NCBI RefSeq assembly: GCF_900496995.4
Contig: NW_024470409.1
Location: forward strand, 1 to 64,000
Direction: 5' to 3'
DNA from: Aquila chrysaetos chrysaetos
Taxonomy: Eukaryota > Chordata > Aves > Accipitriformes > Accipitridae
DNA length: 64,000 bases
The translations under genes and the position numbers were made by a program. Positions 12,514 through 23,949 of the stretch are shown in pieces (the first letter of the stretch is position 1; each line of letters starts with the position of its first letter). A model generated the notes under the pieces. The model saw only the letters and a program-made list of their open reading frames with translations, had not been told where the DNA came from and did not search any database.

Positions 12514-13010
12514 TAATAGCTGGCCACAAAGGCCTAAGATGGGAGCTCTGGGGAGTGAGGCATGGACACTACCTGCACACAGGGAGGGAACTGCTTTTAG
12601 GGGCCCTGTGTCAGCTTGACAGGGATTTCTACTCACCAGCACGTGCCTTTGCAGGTGGACACCTGCTTATTGACCACATTCAGAGCCAGTGGAAGGACAT
12701 GTAGCTGATAACCAGAGCTAGACATGTTCATGCTCACCTGCACTGAATTGCATGCGAATTTGTCCACAGCATGCATTCAAAGAAATCTATCATATACGTA
12801 AGTGCACCCATCAAGCACATATGCCATTGCCACCTGTGGATTTGACTAGGCACAACCCTGGCAGGGCTGGACCCCCCCAGGGCAACTTCAAGGCCCAAAA
12901 CACGGATTAGCTGGGAATCCCCAAACATGGCCTAGAGAGTGGTGGAAGCCAAGCAGCCTGGAAAATCTCTCCCAAGGTTGGTGTTAGAAGGAGAAATGTT
13001 GAAACTCGGC
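12514..13010. other. No gene recognised
   Basis: Nothing supported. From about 13010 onward the sequence becomes alignable to the upstream region of the feather keratin genes. Confidence 0.4.
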
Positions 13011-13479
13011 AGTGCAGTCCACCTGCCTGGGAAGAGAAAGACCAGTAACAATCAGAAAGGGCTGGAAGGGAGAGAAGGAAGAGGACATGGCACGTCCTCA
13101 CTTATGGGAGCCCTTGGGTGTCTGGTCAAGGATTGCAGGGCTGCTAGGAGCTTGGTCTTTCCTGACAATGGGGCTGACAAATCCCCCCCCAGGAATGCCC
13201 CAAACCAGTGTCCCTAGTCTGTACAGGACTCCTGCAGAAATTGGTGTGAGTGTTCTGCCCGTAATGACGTGTTTCTGCCCAGAAATTTTAGAAACTCTCA
13301 TTCCAACACTCAGAACATCACATCCATGAGAGAATCAACATGGCATAAACAAGGAAATGAAAAGGCACCAGGAAACTGAAACACAGCCTGTATCATCAGC
13401 AGGGATATCTTACTTTTCAGAAGAGCTTGTCAGAAAACTAATAACCCTTCTAGAAACTACCTCTGGACTAGGGCAGTGC

Positions 13480-15441
13480 CCAGGACCAGTATGAAAGCCA
13501 ACTCTCATCCACTTCACTCTCCTTCTTCTCCTTGGAACCAGGTATGTCCAAAGTCCATTCTCCTTCTCCTACTCCTACAGGATGAAGCTATGTCTCAATG
13601 GATATGTCAGATAATACCTGCTCTGTCTGATGCTGGGGCTTGGGGCTGCATGTGTTGGGAGGGGAGCAGGGGAAAAGATCTAGCTTGGAGAAAGGCTGGG
13701 GCTGGGCTGAGGAGACTCTTGGGCTCTTGGCTAGGAAAGAGCTTCCTGAGCTGTGTTCTCTTTGCTCGGTGCCCCAGGTGGTGGAACAGGCAAAGAAGGT
13801 GCGTGGACCTCCCTGCACAGCCTCCAGCTTCCCAGCCAGCATGTGCCTTGGCTCCCTCATGGTGGGTGGACAGACTGCTCCTTATGTGTCCCCATGCTCC
13901 TCCCTGCCTGTCACGGTCCACTCGGTGGACTCATGATGGTTCGTTTGCTACGATCTCGAAAGTGCAAAATTAAGGTGACCAACACCAAAGGGGATAGCAG
14001 TAATCACACAGTAAAACTTTATTGTATTGCCTGTGAAGAGGCACGCGATAGTTAGAGATGGGTGAAAGAAAGGGAGAAAAGTAAAGTTAAGTTTAGAGAG
14101 AGGAGAAAAGGAGGTTATAGCTACCACCGCTGATCTCAAGACGTCCTAACGGTCCCAGGTCCAGCTAACGCTGCGTCGTCGATCGTCGTGGTCCTTGGTG
14201 GGGAAGCTTCAAATTTCCATTGTTCAGAAGTCATCTTTTATGCTTAGTAACACACCTTGCTCCACCTCTGCCTCAGGAGTCTCCGCCCTTCTCAGAATAC
14301 AATTATCATATCTCCGCCCTTCTCGAGCGAGGCTATCACGCAGGCGCAGGGTCAGTGTCTGAGGCGTGGTAAGTCTTGGAGGCGGGTTAGCCTTCGACCA
14401 GGAGGTGTGTTTTGGTATTATAATGAAGCAAAGTTCGTCTAGAGTTCATGATTTCTTCATCGATGTTATGGCAACAGGTGCAATCCATCCCTTTTTGACA
14501 GTAGCTATGCGGTTATCTCTAGCGGCTCTAGCCAGGTACCTTCCAGGAGCCTTGGTACCGCACATTCTGTCCCTTGGGATTGGCTGCTGCGCTCCAAACA
14601 GGCCGTTGTCAGGTAATGTACTGTTCATGTTCCTGATGACAATGTTGAGACAATGCTGATTTTCTGACCGACTCTTACACTGCCCTCTCCCCTAGGTGCA
14701 CCTCCAGCCCTGTGACATGTCCTGCTACAACCAGTGCCTGCCCTGCCAGCCCTGCGGCCCGACCCCGCTGGCCAACAGCTGCAATGACCCCTGTGTCAGG
14801 CAGTGCCAGAACTCCACTGTTGTCATCCAGCCCTCCCCCTGGTGGTGACCCTGCCCGGCCCCCATCCTCAGCTCCTTCCCGCAGACACCATTGTGGGGTC
14901 GTCCACCTCCGCTGCTGTTGGCAGCATCCTCAGCTCTCAGGGAGTGCCCATCAACCCAGGTGCTGTGACCTCTCCTGCATTACCAGCCACTACTGCAGCA
15001 GGAGGTGCCCCCCATGCTAAAGCCACTGGTGACTTCCCACAGAAGAACCCCCCAGGAAGCTAGAAGATTTTGCTGGTCTGAGGGACAGACCATTAGGTCA
15101 TCACTTCCAGAGATGCTGAGCATCCATGGCTCCACCCGCAAGGAAGGCAGGAAGCAGCATGCCTGGGCCTTTCTGAAAACATGGCCCATGTATAACTGGC
15201 CTGCTTCTCACTCGTTTGTCTCTCTCTTTTCTCTGTTGTCTTCTGCTCCCCAGGGTCATGGGTTTTTCCAAAGCCAGCCCTGAAGGGATCTGCTGCCCCC
15301 ACCCCTTTGTGGTATAGGCAGTTGGACAACCTTTTTGTAACTCCACCCTGGCCTCAGGGCACAGGCTCTTGGATGATCTGGTGCTCCCTGCATCAGAAAC
15401 CTCCACTTGTTTACCTCATTTCCCTCTTTTAAATCATTAAA
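13480..15441 (+). pseudogene. Feather keratin pseudogene A (LTR in intron 1)
   Basis: This aligns with the intact keratin genes at 26.5-28.1 kb across upstream region, promoter, intron, coding exon and 3' UTR. The TATA box is degraded (cagtatgaaag, near 13481). The donor lies near 13540 and acceptor cctag at about 14692-14696. The coding remnant starts at ATG 14717 and ends at TAA 15018-15020. The reading begins [10 protein letters not shown] and is keratin-like through [10 protein letters not shown]. Then one base is lost near 14839, giving TGA at 14846-14848. One base is gained near 14860 and another lost near 14884, after which the frame ends [19 protein letters not shown]. An ATTAAA signal sits at 15436-15441. 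The CCDLSCIT ending shows that it belongs to the same cysteine-rich subfamily as the four amplified genes. Confidence 0.9.
13909..14679 (-). mobile_element. Solo LTR inserted in keratin pseudogene A intron
   Basis: A 771-bp insertion beginning TGTCACGG and ending CTTACA, flanked by a perfect five-base target duplication ctgcc (13904-13908 and 14680-14684). In the intact genes the site is an uninterrupted 'ctccctgccctctccc'. Minus-strand TATA-like (cataaaag, near 14240) and AATAAA (near 14018) signals give the orientation. No internal retroviral sequence remains. Family not named. Confidence 0.9.
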
Positions 15442-16849
15442 ATTCTGCTGTAACCCAACCTGAGCTTCTGTGTTCTTTCCCTTCTCAAGATGTTCTCACA
15501 AGCTACCCAGGGACAAAAGCCTTGTTCTAGTCAGATCAACATGATGCAAGGGCACGTGGGCACCCTCCACTATTATGAAGATGAAGGAGGGGTTGGGGCA
15601 CACTGCACTGCGAAGCTTTGTGCAGTGTCCCTTGGACCTGAGGAAGGTATTGCCAGCTGCCCAAATAACAGTGGCCACCAGGGACTGCCTTGATGCATCT
15701 CTGCCCAGAAATGCCTTCCTCAGGCTTGGAGTATGTCCTGCAGATCGGAAGCCTGTCTTCTGCTGACCTCTAGTGGGGAACTGGGGGCCTGCAGGAGGTC
15801 ATGGAGTAGGTCATCAGCTGCACAAGCTGTTGTGGGAAGACCGTTCCTCCTGCTCTGAGTGGAGCTGTGTTAGAGGAGTAGGTTAAGACAGAAGATTGCC
15901 CTGAAGGACAGCAGGAATGGGGTTGGGTGAATTGCCTCAGGAGGCAGGCCCCAAGTAGCAGCATGGGCTAGTTTGCGCACCCCCAGATAGTAGGGTTAAA
16001 GGCTCCCATGCAGCGCCATGATCACCTGGAGCAGCGCCTGATTTCACCCAGCTGTTGCACAGACAGGCAGGGCTGAGGTGATTCACAAGTTAGTTTTGGC
16101 CAGGCCCCAGTAAACCAGACACTCAAGGCCCAGTTCCATGAGAACCCAACACCCCCATGGGTCAGAGCAGATCCAGGACCACAACCAGCTCCCAACTCCC
16201 ACAGCTGCTCTGTGGTACCTGATGTTCCCCAACTATACAGTAGCTTTCCCTGGGAACTGGCCCTCTAAGGTCTCATCAGTGCCAGGACTCGGTTCTGATC
16301 CTGAAAGGCTCTATGTGAAGGGTAGATCCTCCTGCCTCACCTTGGGACATGGTGGTTACAATGGGACATGCTTTTGCACTCAGCAGCATCTGTGAGCTGT
16401 CTCTTTTGGCAGCTCTAGGTTCAAAAGTGGTCTCACTAGCTTTGACTGATATTCTTGGGCACTCGTTGGAACAACAACCCCAGCACATCAGAGTAATTTT
16501 TGCTGGAGGCATCTCAGAGAGAAGACTGTAGCTATCCAGGTCTGGGGCTGTGGAAATCAACTTACACCCAGGCAGGAATTTGAAACCAAGACAGAAGGTC
16601 TTTTCCTATGCATGGAGGTCCCTTGTCTACATCCTGGCCTATCCTGTGGACAACAAATAGTCTCTCTACTGACCAAGGGCAAGAGGTAATGACCCTCTCT
16701 GGGGCACCAGATTGCCAGCAGTTCCCATTCTGCTGTGTCCTTCTTATCTACCCTTTTTCAAAACTGTGCCTTTCCTGGCAGCTCTGTGCCTCTCTCCACA
16801 ACACATTAAAGGCCATGGGCAGGAGTGGTTCTAGAGGTGAGCCTGGAGA
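15442..16849. other. No gene recognised
   Basis: The 3' flank of pseudogene A, then intergenic sequence. I inspected 16130-16560 for a V-like exon (LWY at about 16209) but found no framework 3 or recombination signal. Confidence 0.4.
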
Positions 16850-17588
16850 TGTGCACATCCAAAGTCTCCTGTCTGTCCATACCATCAGGGAATAAGGATA
16901 AGTCTATGCTGGAGAAGGTACTCCTTGAAGCATCTCTGGCTGTGGATAAATCTATGCTGCAGCAGGTACACACCTTGAAGCATAAGTGGCTGAACATGAG
17001 GCCATGCTGGAACACCTCAAAGCATCTGTGGCCATGGATAAGACTATGCTGCAGCAAGTATATCCCTGAAGAGACTCCTGGCTCATAGATAAGGCCACAC
17101 TGCAGCAGGTACACCCCTATAGGACTCTATGTTAAACTCTATCATCTGGTCTGAAGGGACCAGGGGTGGACATTGTAACAGGTATACCTTTAAATGGTTG
17201 TAACCCATGATTTGAGTTATGGGAATGTTATAGGAAGTACTATAGCAGGAATCACTTGAACCAATGAAGGACAAGCCTTACAAGAATCAATGCAAGTACA
17301 GCCATGACCCAACTTAAGCTGGCTTTAGTGCCCAGTAACTCCACACAACACACCACCTCTCCTGTCCTGAGTGACTACTGTAACAGATGGAGTCCAAAGT
17401 CGTAGACTAAAATGAACTCAATAGACATTTATGGACATTTTAATGAACATTTTACAGGGGTGGTCCATGGACTAAGGTAATGATATCTGTGTATATAGCA
17501 AAGGATTGGAAGGGGGGCGGTAATGAGGATGTATTGGATAGTGTGGGAGCTGAGTATGACGTAAATGATAAGGAATAAAGGTGGAGAA
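16850..17588 (+). mobile_element. Endogenous retrovirus 3' internal fragment (fossil)
   Basis: It lies directly before the LTR at 17589 and ends in a purine-rich stretch (aataaaggtggagaa), as expected for a polypurine tract, so it is read as the 3' end of the internal region of the same element. At about 16885-17120 it contains an imperfect tandem array of roughly 50-60 bp units around 'ataagtctatgctgcagca' and 'ggtacacccc'. Similar arrays occur in other bird LTR elements. No gene remains; broken. Confidence 0.55.
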
Positions 17589-18151
17589 TGTACTCGTTTA
17601 ACCTGGGATAGAGTAAATTTCTTCATAGTAGCTGGTATGGGGCTATGTTTTGGATTATGCTGAGAACAGTGTTGATAACACACTGCTGGTTTTAGTTGTT
17701 GCTGAGCAGTGCTTACACAGCATCGAGGCTTTTTGTGCTTCTCAGACTGCCCCACCAGCAAGTAGGCTGCACAAGAAGTTGGGAGGGGACACAGCTGGAA
17801 CAGCTGACCAAAGGGATATTCCATACCATATGATGTCACACTCAGCAATAAAAAGCTGGGGGAAGAAGGAGTAAGGGGGGGGATGTTTGGAGTATTGGCA
17901 TTTGTCTTCTCATGTCACCATGTCATGTGATGAAGCCCTGCTTTCCTGGAAATGGCTAACACCTACCTGCTGATGGGAAGTAGTGGATGAATTCCTTATT
18001 TTGCCTTGTCTGTGCATGCAGCTTTTGCTTTACCTGTTAAACTGTCTTTATCTCAACCCATCAGTTTTCTCACTCTTACCCTTCTGATTCTCTCCTGCAT
18101 CCCACCGGGGAGGGGGGAGTAAGCAAGCTGCTTTGTGGTTAAGCTACAACA
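17589..18151 (+). mobile_element. LTR, ERVL-like family A, copy 2
   Basis: Starts TGTACTCGTTTAACCTGGGA, the equivalent of TGTCCTGGTTTCAGCTGGGA in the other copies, and ends GCTACAACA. It contains the family's 'actgtctttatctcaaccca' region and 'catcccaccggggagg'. No clear flanking duplication is seen, which fits its being the 3' LTR of the adjoining fragment. Confidence 0.75.
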
Positions 18152-18635
18152 GACTGCCAAAAGAAGGCTTCATTCCAGCCTCAGCCAGAGTCACTTACAG
18201 CAAGATCTCCTTTTGAGTGAGAGTCTGGATCATGCCTCACTCCTGGTCCTGTCCTACAAAACTACCAGGACAAAAAAACTGCTGCACTTTTCACCTAAAG
18301 GCCCTCCTGTGATCAGCTCCCACAGAGTGGGGAAAAATTTATGCAAATGGTCACAGGGGTGAGCAAACACACAGACAATCTCCTTCCCACCCCAGGTGAT
18401 TTCCCCTTCTTGTTTTCAGGGGTCCAGTTTCCACTGAAGCAGCATGCCTTAGATTCTTCAGAAATGCCCCATCTGGGCAGATTCTTTGATCTGTTCACAA
18501 AGACTCATCAAGTTCTTTTCTGCATGGGAAAAGGGAGATCCCTGAGTGAATAGGGGAAATAATACTGCCAGGGGAGAGCTGAGGACCACCTCCCTAGAGC
18601 TCAGCCTTGCACAGAGACACTTGCTCCCTCAGATA

Positions 18636-18674
18636 GGTTTTTGCACAGCCAAGAAAGCTCCCAGCAGCAGGATA
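18636..18674 (-). promoter_or_regulatory. Recombination signal sequence, 23-bp spacer, decayed heptamer
   Basis: On the minus strand: heptamer position TATCCTG (18674-18668; only 3 of 7 match CACAGTG), spacer of exactly 23 bases, then nonamer GCAAAAACC (18644-18636; 8 of 9 match ACAAAAACC). It directly follows the V exon end. The nonamer is well kept but the heptamer is destroyed, so RAG cleavage is unlikely. Confidence 0.7.
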
Positions 18675-18955
18675 TCATGCATAGCACAGAGGTAGGAGGA
18701 CATCTTGACTTCCTCTAGTGCAAGACATTGAATTTCACTGTGGTGTTTGGCAATGTGGTGAATGGGCTGCTCTCCTTGGAGCCAGTTGCTGCCTGATATG
18801 ACAACAACTGGGGGGAACTTGTCCTCTCCTCTGCTGGTATCAGACCATAGTGTGAAAGTTAGAGCTCTGGTAGGTGCGGGTGGTCTGAAAGGTGTCTCTC
18901 TCCCACCATGACTAGGCCCTTTTTCTGGTTGACAGAGGTCTGGCCCACGGTGTCT
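18675..18955 (-). pseudogene. TRAV: T-cell receptor V segment pseudogene (TRAV-like), copy 2
   Basis: The V exon begins after an acceptor (ctttctcag) at 18956. The minus strand reads GQTSVNQKKGLVMVGERDTF, then QTTRTYQSSNF and YQQRRGQVPP. In another frame it continues QCLALEEVKMSSYLCAMHD, the V-domain end with the second cysteine. Defects: the first cysteine position is Arg (TTRTYQ where TTCTYQ is expected), the framework-2 Trp is TGA (18840-18842, before YQQ), and the frame changes in framework 2. Sister of the plus-strand segment at 61587-61873, with which it shares exon, recombination-signal spacer and upstream block. Confidence 0.8.
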
Positions 18956-19119
18956 CTGAGAAAGTGAGAGACAGCAACAGAGCAAGGAAAGACTCCAGGA
19001 AGCAAACCTAGAGATGTGATGCAAGTTCTTCTGGAAGAAGGCTTCCTGTTCCTTGCTCTTCAGCAAGAACACAAGGGCTGGGGACAGCAAGGTGGTGAGG
19101 GCAAGAGCTCTCAGTTCTC

Positions 19120-19345
19120 AGCTCAGTGTGATCCCATTGTGCAATAATGACCACCACCTCATGCTAGGATGCCACTAGAGGACAACTGTATTGTGCCCCA
19201 CTCCCAGATTCCTGCTGTCCTGTTGCTCAAAGATTCCAGAAACAGCCTGTTGTGTCTGGCCTTCATGCTGGGACCCCACAGAGCAGCTGAGAAAGTTGCA
19301 TCCTCTTCCAATTTCCTGTCAGCCAGGACACCTCCTGGGTCCCAG
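19120..19345 (-). repeat. TCR V-gene upstream block (of copy 2)
   Basis: The reverse complement aligns with 61183-61435 and 3743-3996. It sits about 165 bases upstream of the V exon, so it probably contains the promoter and leader region of this V family. Shared text includes 'gacccaggag', 'gtgtcctgg', 'acaggctgttt' and 'gggatcacactgagc'. I could not place a TATA box or leader ATG. Confidence 0.6.
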
Positions 19346-20010
19346 TATCCACAAATCAAAGCCAGAATGGAGGAAGGAGGGGTCTTTGGCAGTTGTGACA
19401 TACAAGAAGAAATCAGTGGCCACAGCATGCTTCATTGTATGTGCCAGCCAGAAGAGAGAGTGGCACTGCCTATTAATGTTAATAAGATAAGAGTGGCCAC
19501 AGATTCGAAATATTCACTGAATTTGTGTTGCCAGGGCAGAAATTTCAAACTGCAGTAGAGAAGAGTACTCCTCAGGGACACAGCTGTGAAACATCGGCCC
19601 ACGTGGATCAGAAGAGAGAGGCAGAGAATAACAAATGAAGGGACAGAAGGAGGAAGGAAGGGAAGGATGGAGAAAGAAAAGCAGAAGTTAGTCTGCAATG
19701 ATCTGTGCCCTATGGCCATGTCCCAGGCAGTGCTTGCTGCTCTTCTTATGGCTCTGTCAGAAAGGCCCAGATACAACTAGGCTGAGTCAGGCCACAGGGG
19801 TATTGACAGGAACCAGGGTGCCAGTCCCATGCAATAGAGCAATGGTGACAGGTCGGGACCTCTCATGAATTGATAACCCCATGCCCCAGTAGAGAAGCCC
19901 TGCATCCCTTGGGCCTCAGGGACAGTCTCTGATGAATTCTCTGATGTGTCTTTGTCTTCAACAGTGCCAAGGTGAGAGAACCTCTTCTGAAAGAGCAGTT
20001 CTGCAGGTAG
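19346..20010. other. No gene recognised
   Basis: Intergenic, with a short purine-rich (gga/gaa) patch at 19630-19690. From about 20010 it aligns to the far-upstream region of the feather keratin genes. Confidence 0.4.
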
Positions 20011-21700
20011 AGCAGCAGCTGTCCTCACACATGGGAATCCTTGGACGTCTGGTCAAGGATTGCAGGGCTGGAAGGATCTTGGCCTTCCCAGCCAATTGGG
20101 CTGAAAACAACCCCATAGGAGTGCCCCAGGCCAATGTCTCTAGCCTGTAAGGGAACTGTCCTGGTTTCAGCTGGGATAGAGTTAATTGTCTTCCTAGTAG
20201 CTGGTACAGTGCTATGTTTTTGAGTTAGGTATGAGAAGAACGTTCATAACACACTGATGTTTTCAGTTGTTGCTAAGTAGTGTTTAGTCTAAAGTCAAGG
20301 ATTTTTCAGCTTCTGACACCCAGCCAGTGAGAAAGCTGGAGGGACACAAGAAGTTGGCACAGGACACAGCCAGGGCACCTGACCCAAACTGGCCAACAGG
20401 GTATTCCATACCATGTGATGTCACATCTAGTATAGAAACTGGGGGGAGTGGGGACCGGGGGATTGCCGCTCAGGGACGAACTGGGCGTTGATCGGCAGGT
20501 GGTAAGCAATTGCACTGTGCACCATTTGTATATTCCAGTCCTTTTATTATTACTGCTGTCATTTTAGTAGTGTTATCATTATCATTATCAGTTTCTTCTT
20601 TTCTGTTCTATTAAACTGTTCTTATCTCAACCCTTGAGCTTTACTTCTTTTCCCAACTTTATCCCCCATCCCACTGCGGGGGCGGGGGGGTGAGTGAGCA
20701 GCTGCGTGGTGCTTAGTTGTTGTCTGGGGTTAAACCACAACAGGATCCCTCCAGTACTTTGGATGCACCTTATGGTAGCAATGACATACTCCTGCCATGG
20801 AAATTCTTGGAATTCTCATTCCAGACCTCAAAGTAAATATCCATGGGGAAATGAACATGGCATAAACACAGGAATCAAAAGATAGCAATGCAGGAATCTG
20901 CAACATGGGCCATATCATTAACTGGCGTGTTTTGCAACTCATATGAGCCTTTCAGAAAATTATTACTTGCACAAAGGATTCCTATAGGCCTGGAGCAGTG
21001 CAGGACAGGCCAATTCTCAACTCTCTCATCTACTTCACTCCCCTTTTACTCCTTGTGAAACAGGTGAGTTAGAAGCTCTGTTCTCTTCCTCCAGGGTGTG
21101 GTCTTGCCTCAATAGACATCTCAGCTCAGTCCTGTGATGAAGCATGGCGCTGCCTGTAATGGAATTGGGAGGTGGGTAAAAGGTCTCGTATGAAGGGAGA
21201 TTGAGAATTTGACTAAGTGGATTCTGAGTTCTGAGCTAGACAGAAGCTTTCTTGAGCCTGGCAGCTCTTTGCAGGGTCCTTGGGACCTAAAGACAAGGAA
21301 TTATATATGCCTCCCTGCATAGCCTCTACCTCCTCACACAGCAGCTACCTTGAATCTCTCATTGTGGGATGACAGGCTGCTCCTCATCCAATCCCGTGCT
21401 CCGCTTTCCCCTGCCCTCTCCACAAGGTGCACCTCTGGTGCAGAGAAATGTCCTGCTACAACCAGTGCCTGCCATGCCTGCCATGCTAGCCCTGCAGCCA
21501 AAACACACTGGTCAAGAGCTGCAAGGACCCCTGTGTCAGTCAGTACAAGGACCCTGCCATTGTCATCCAGGCATCCCCTGTGGTGCTGATCCTACCCGGC
21601 CCCCTCCTCAGTCCTACCCACAGAACACAATTATGGGCTCCTCCACCTACACCACTGTTGGGAGCATACATAGAAAGCTCAAACTCAAGAAGAGTGAGTA
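20011..21700 (+). pseudogene. Feather keratin pseudogene B
   Basis: The upstream region (20011-20156, then 20743-21010 after an LTR) aligns with the keratin promoter regions: 'caaggattgcagggctgg', 'tgccccaggccaatgt' and 'tcagaaaattattactt'. The TATA box is lost (gcaggacaggccaattc, about 21001). The coding remnant starts at ATG 21448 with [13 protein letters not shown], then TAG at codon 14. Keratin-like codons continue (CKDPCVSQ, then VVLILPGPLLSP). Homology fades near 21700, where the inverted-repeat arm starts at 21713. There is a three-codon-type duplication in the CLPC stretch. Clearly dead. Confidence 0.85.
20157..20742 (+). mobile_element. Solo LTR, ERVL-like family A, copy 3
   Basis: Starts TGTCCTGGTTTCAGCTGGGA, ends CCACAACA, 586 bp, with flanking ggaac / ggatc (one mismatch). 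ATTAAA occurs near 20609. It lies inside the upstream region of keratin pseudogene B, splitting sequence that is continuous in the intact copies. Confidence 0.85.
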
Positions 21701-22941
21701 TGCACTGTGACAGATTGGGATTGGTGTCACCACGCAGGAGGAAAGCGGCACTGCTCGGGATGAACGTGTGCTGTGACAAAGATGCTGCCCTGCCTCTGTC
21801 TGTGCGCTGGGTGGGCAGAGAAGTTCACCAGGGAGCCTTTTGCCCTGCTGGGTGTGGCTGTGAGGGTTGAGTCCCTGGCCGCCTCCTTAGTCTCCTTCTG
21901 CCTGAGCACTGCAGTTCCAGTTCTGGGAACTGCCAGCAGGCTCCTGCCTGCCTATCTCCGGTGGGCGGCTCCCCTTGGGCAGCCTGGCCTGGACTCTGAC
22001 AAGAGGCGGCAGTTTACAAGCAGGCACGAGTGCCTGTGAGGATGTTCAGGGCCCTTGTGACCAAGAGGATTTTGGAAGGTCGAGCTGTGGCCTGGCTGCA
22101 CCAGTTGGAGGCTCCCAGTGCTGGAAAACCTGGTTCTGGCACTGGGGAGCCTGGGGCCCAGCAGAGGTGGCTGCTTGGTTCCCTTAGTTTGGCTGAGCAA
22201 GTACTTGAACCACAAGGCAATGTGAGTAGAAAGGCTCCCTGGGGCAGAGGCGTGGCGTCCCAGGCAGCCCTCAGAGTGTTTTGTTCCACCCTTTGGGCTG
22301 AGGTTTGGAGGCAGCTTGGAGCTGCTGAGGGAGGAGAGCACACGAGCTGGCAAGATTCAGCTCCCGCTTCCTGGGAGCTCCCTGGGCACCTTGTTGAGTG
22401 GAGAGCGTGACACGGTCCAGGCTTTCCCGGCAGCCTTGGTGGGACTGGCAGAGGCTGGTGACACATGCGTGTCAGGCTGGAGAGGAGCAGGGCAGTGGGT
22501 TGCTGGGCCTGTCAGCGCTGGAGGGGGAAAAAGGGGAGTCCCGACCCTCCGGCAAAACCGGGAGCTATCCTTTGGGGAGAGGGGAGGCCACAGGTGGCAC
22601 GTGGCAAAGGATGGGAGACGTGTTGTGAGCAGTGGTTGTGACAGGGGGGGGCAAGACTCTACGCATCTCTTTTGCAGATAACGCAGATCCTCCTGTGTAC
22701 TGTTTCTGCATGCATGCCTAGAGAGACAGAGAGTGAGGTGTGAGGAAACAGACCACACCTGCACTTAGAAACTCCGCCTCTTCTACCTGTGCTGGAGGAA
22801 ATGCTGGCAGCCTGACTGGGGATAGACAAAATCCCCCAAGATGTACAAAGAAGATTCAAGTCTACGCAGGGAGAGCTGCAATGCTGCAGGAGCAACGGCT
22901 TGTAGTAGGAAGGCACAAAGGGAGGTGGGCGAGGGAGAGAG

Positions 22942-23031
22942 AGGTTGTAGCTGGAGAAGTCTTGTGGCCAGGGGTGCACCTGGGAGAGGCGGCAGGGAGG
23001 AGCACAGGGGTGTGTGAGGAGCAACCTGTCA
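22942..23031 (-). pseudogene. Decayed keratin intron/exon-2 junction, left arm
   Basis: On the minus strand, 'gctcctcacac', 'ctgtgctcctccctgcc', 'cccaggtgcacc' and then 'agctacaacc' follow the order of a keratin intron end, acceptor and first codons. The ATG equivalent is absent. It lies about 0.9-1.0 kb downstream of keratin gene 1. Same feature at 28611-28700 and 34220-34309. Confidence 0.55.
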
Positions 23032-23515
23032 TGCAACCACCACCACCACCACCACACCTGCCACAGGGAGAGGGGCCCTCCTGAAGCAAGAGCTGCCTGC
23101 CAGGGAGAGCTCCCAGGTGCGGCTGGATGCAGAAGCAGCTCCCAGTGCCAGCGCCACCCGCCAGTGCGGCTGGGGAGATGGACTCCTCACTCGGGCACCG
23201 GTTGGGCTCCCCATCATCCATCCGCAGGGCGTTCTCGAAGGCTGAGGAGGGCATCTGTGTGCAGGGACGCAGCAAGGCAGGCCCTGACTGGCTGCGGCTC
23301 TGCAGGAGCCAGGGACATCTTCCTCAGCTGCAAGGGACAGTGTCTTGAAAGGAGCCCACTGCCTGTGTCTCACCCTCCCCTTCGTCCAGGAATGCCGCTG
23401 GCTCTCCTTTGTGCCTGCAAGCTCTGCCCAGAGCAACGCCTTTCTGTCTGGCAGCTGGGGGAGCGTCCGGGGAGAGAAGGACCACACAGAGGCCCAGGCT
23501 GGGATGCAGCAGAAC

Positions 23516-23521
23516 TTTAAT
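23516..23521 (-). terminator. Poly(A) signal ATTAAA, keratin gene 1
   Basis: ATTAAA on the minus strand about 430 bases after the stop codon, in the context 'ctcattaaagttctgctg' shared with the other keratin genes. Confidence 0.8.
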
Positions 23522-23949
23522 GAGTTGAAAGAGGGAAAGGAGGTCCTCTGAGTGGCGGCCATGGTGCAGGGAGCACCAGGGGTAGCTAGGAGTCTTTGCC
23601 CCTTGGCCAGGGTGGAGTTTGCACCGGGCATCTGCCCGCCTGCCCGCCTGTCCCTGAGAGGGAGGGCGGCAGCAGGCCCTTCCTGGGATGGGGCTTAGCA
23701 GGTGATCACAGCCCAGGGGAGCAGAAGACAACAGAGAAAAGAGAGAGAGAGAGAAGAGAGTGAGAAAGAGGCACGTTAGACAAGGGCCATGTTTTCAGAG
23801 AGCCCAGGCGCGCCGCTTCCTGCCTTCCTTTGCAGGTGGAGCCATGGATGCTCAGTCCCTGTGAAAGCGCTGGCCAGGATCTCCGTGCTCAGTCCGTGAC
23901 CGTCTTCTGGGTTCCTGGGGTTCCTTCTGTGGGTCCGCCTGCGGCAGCT

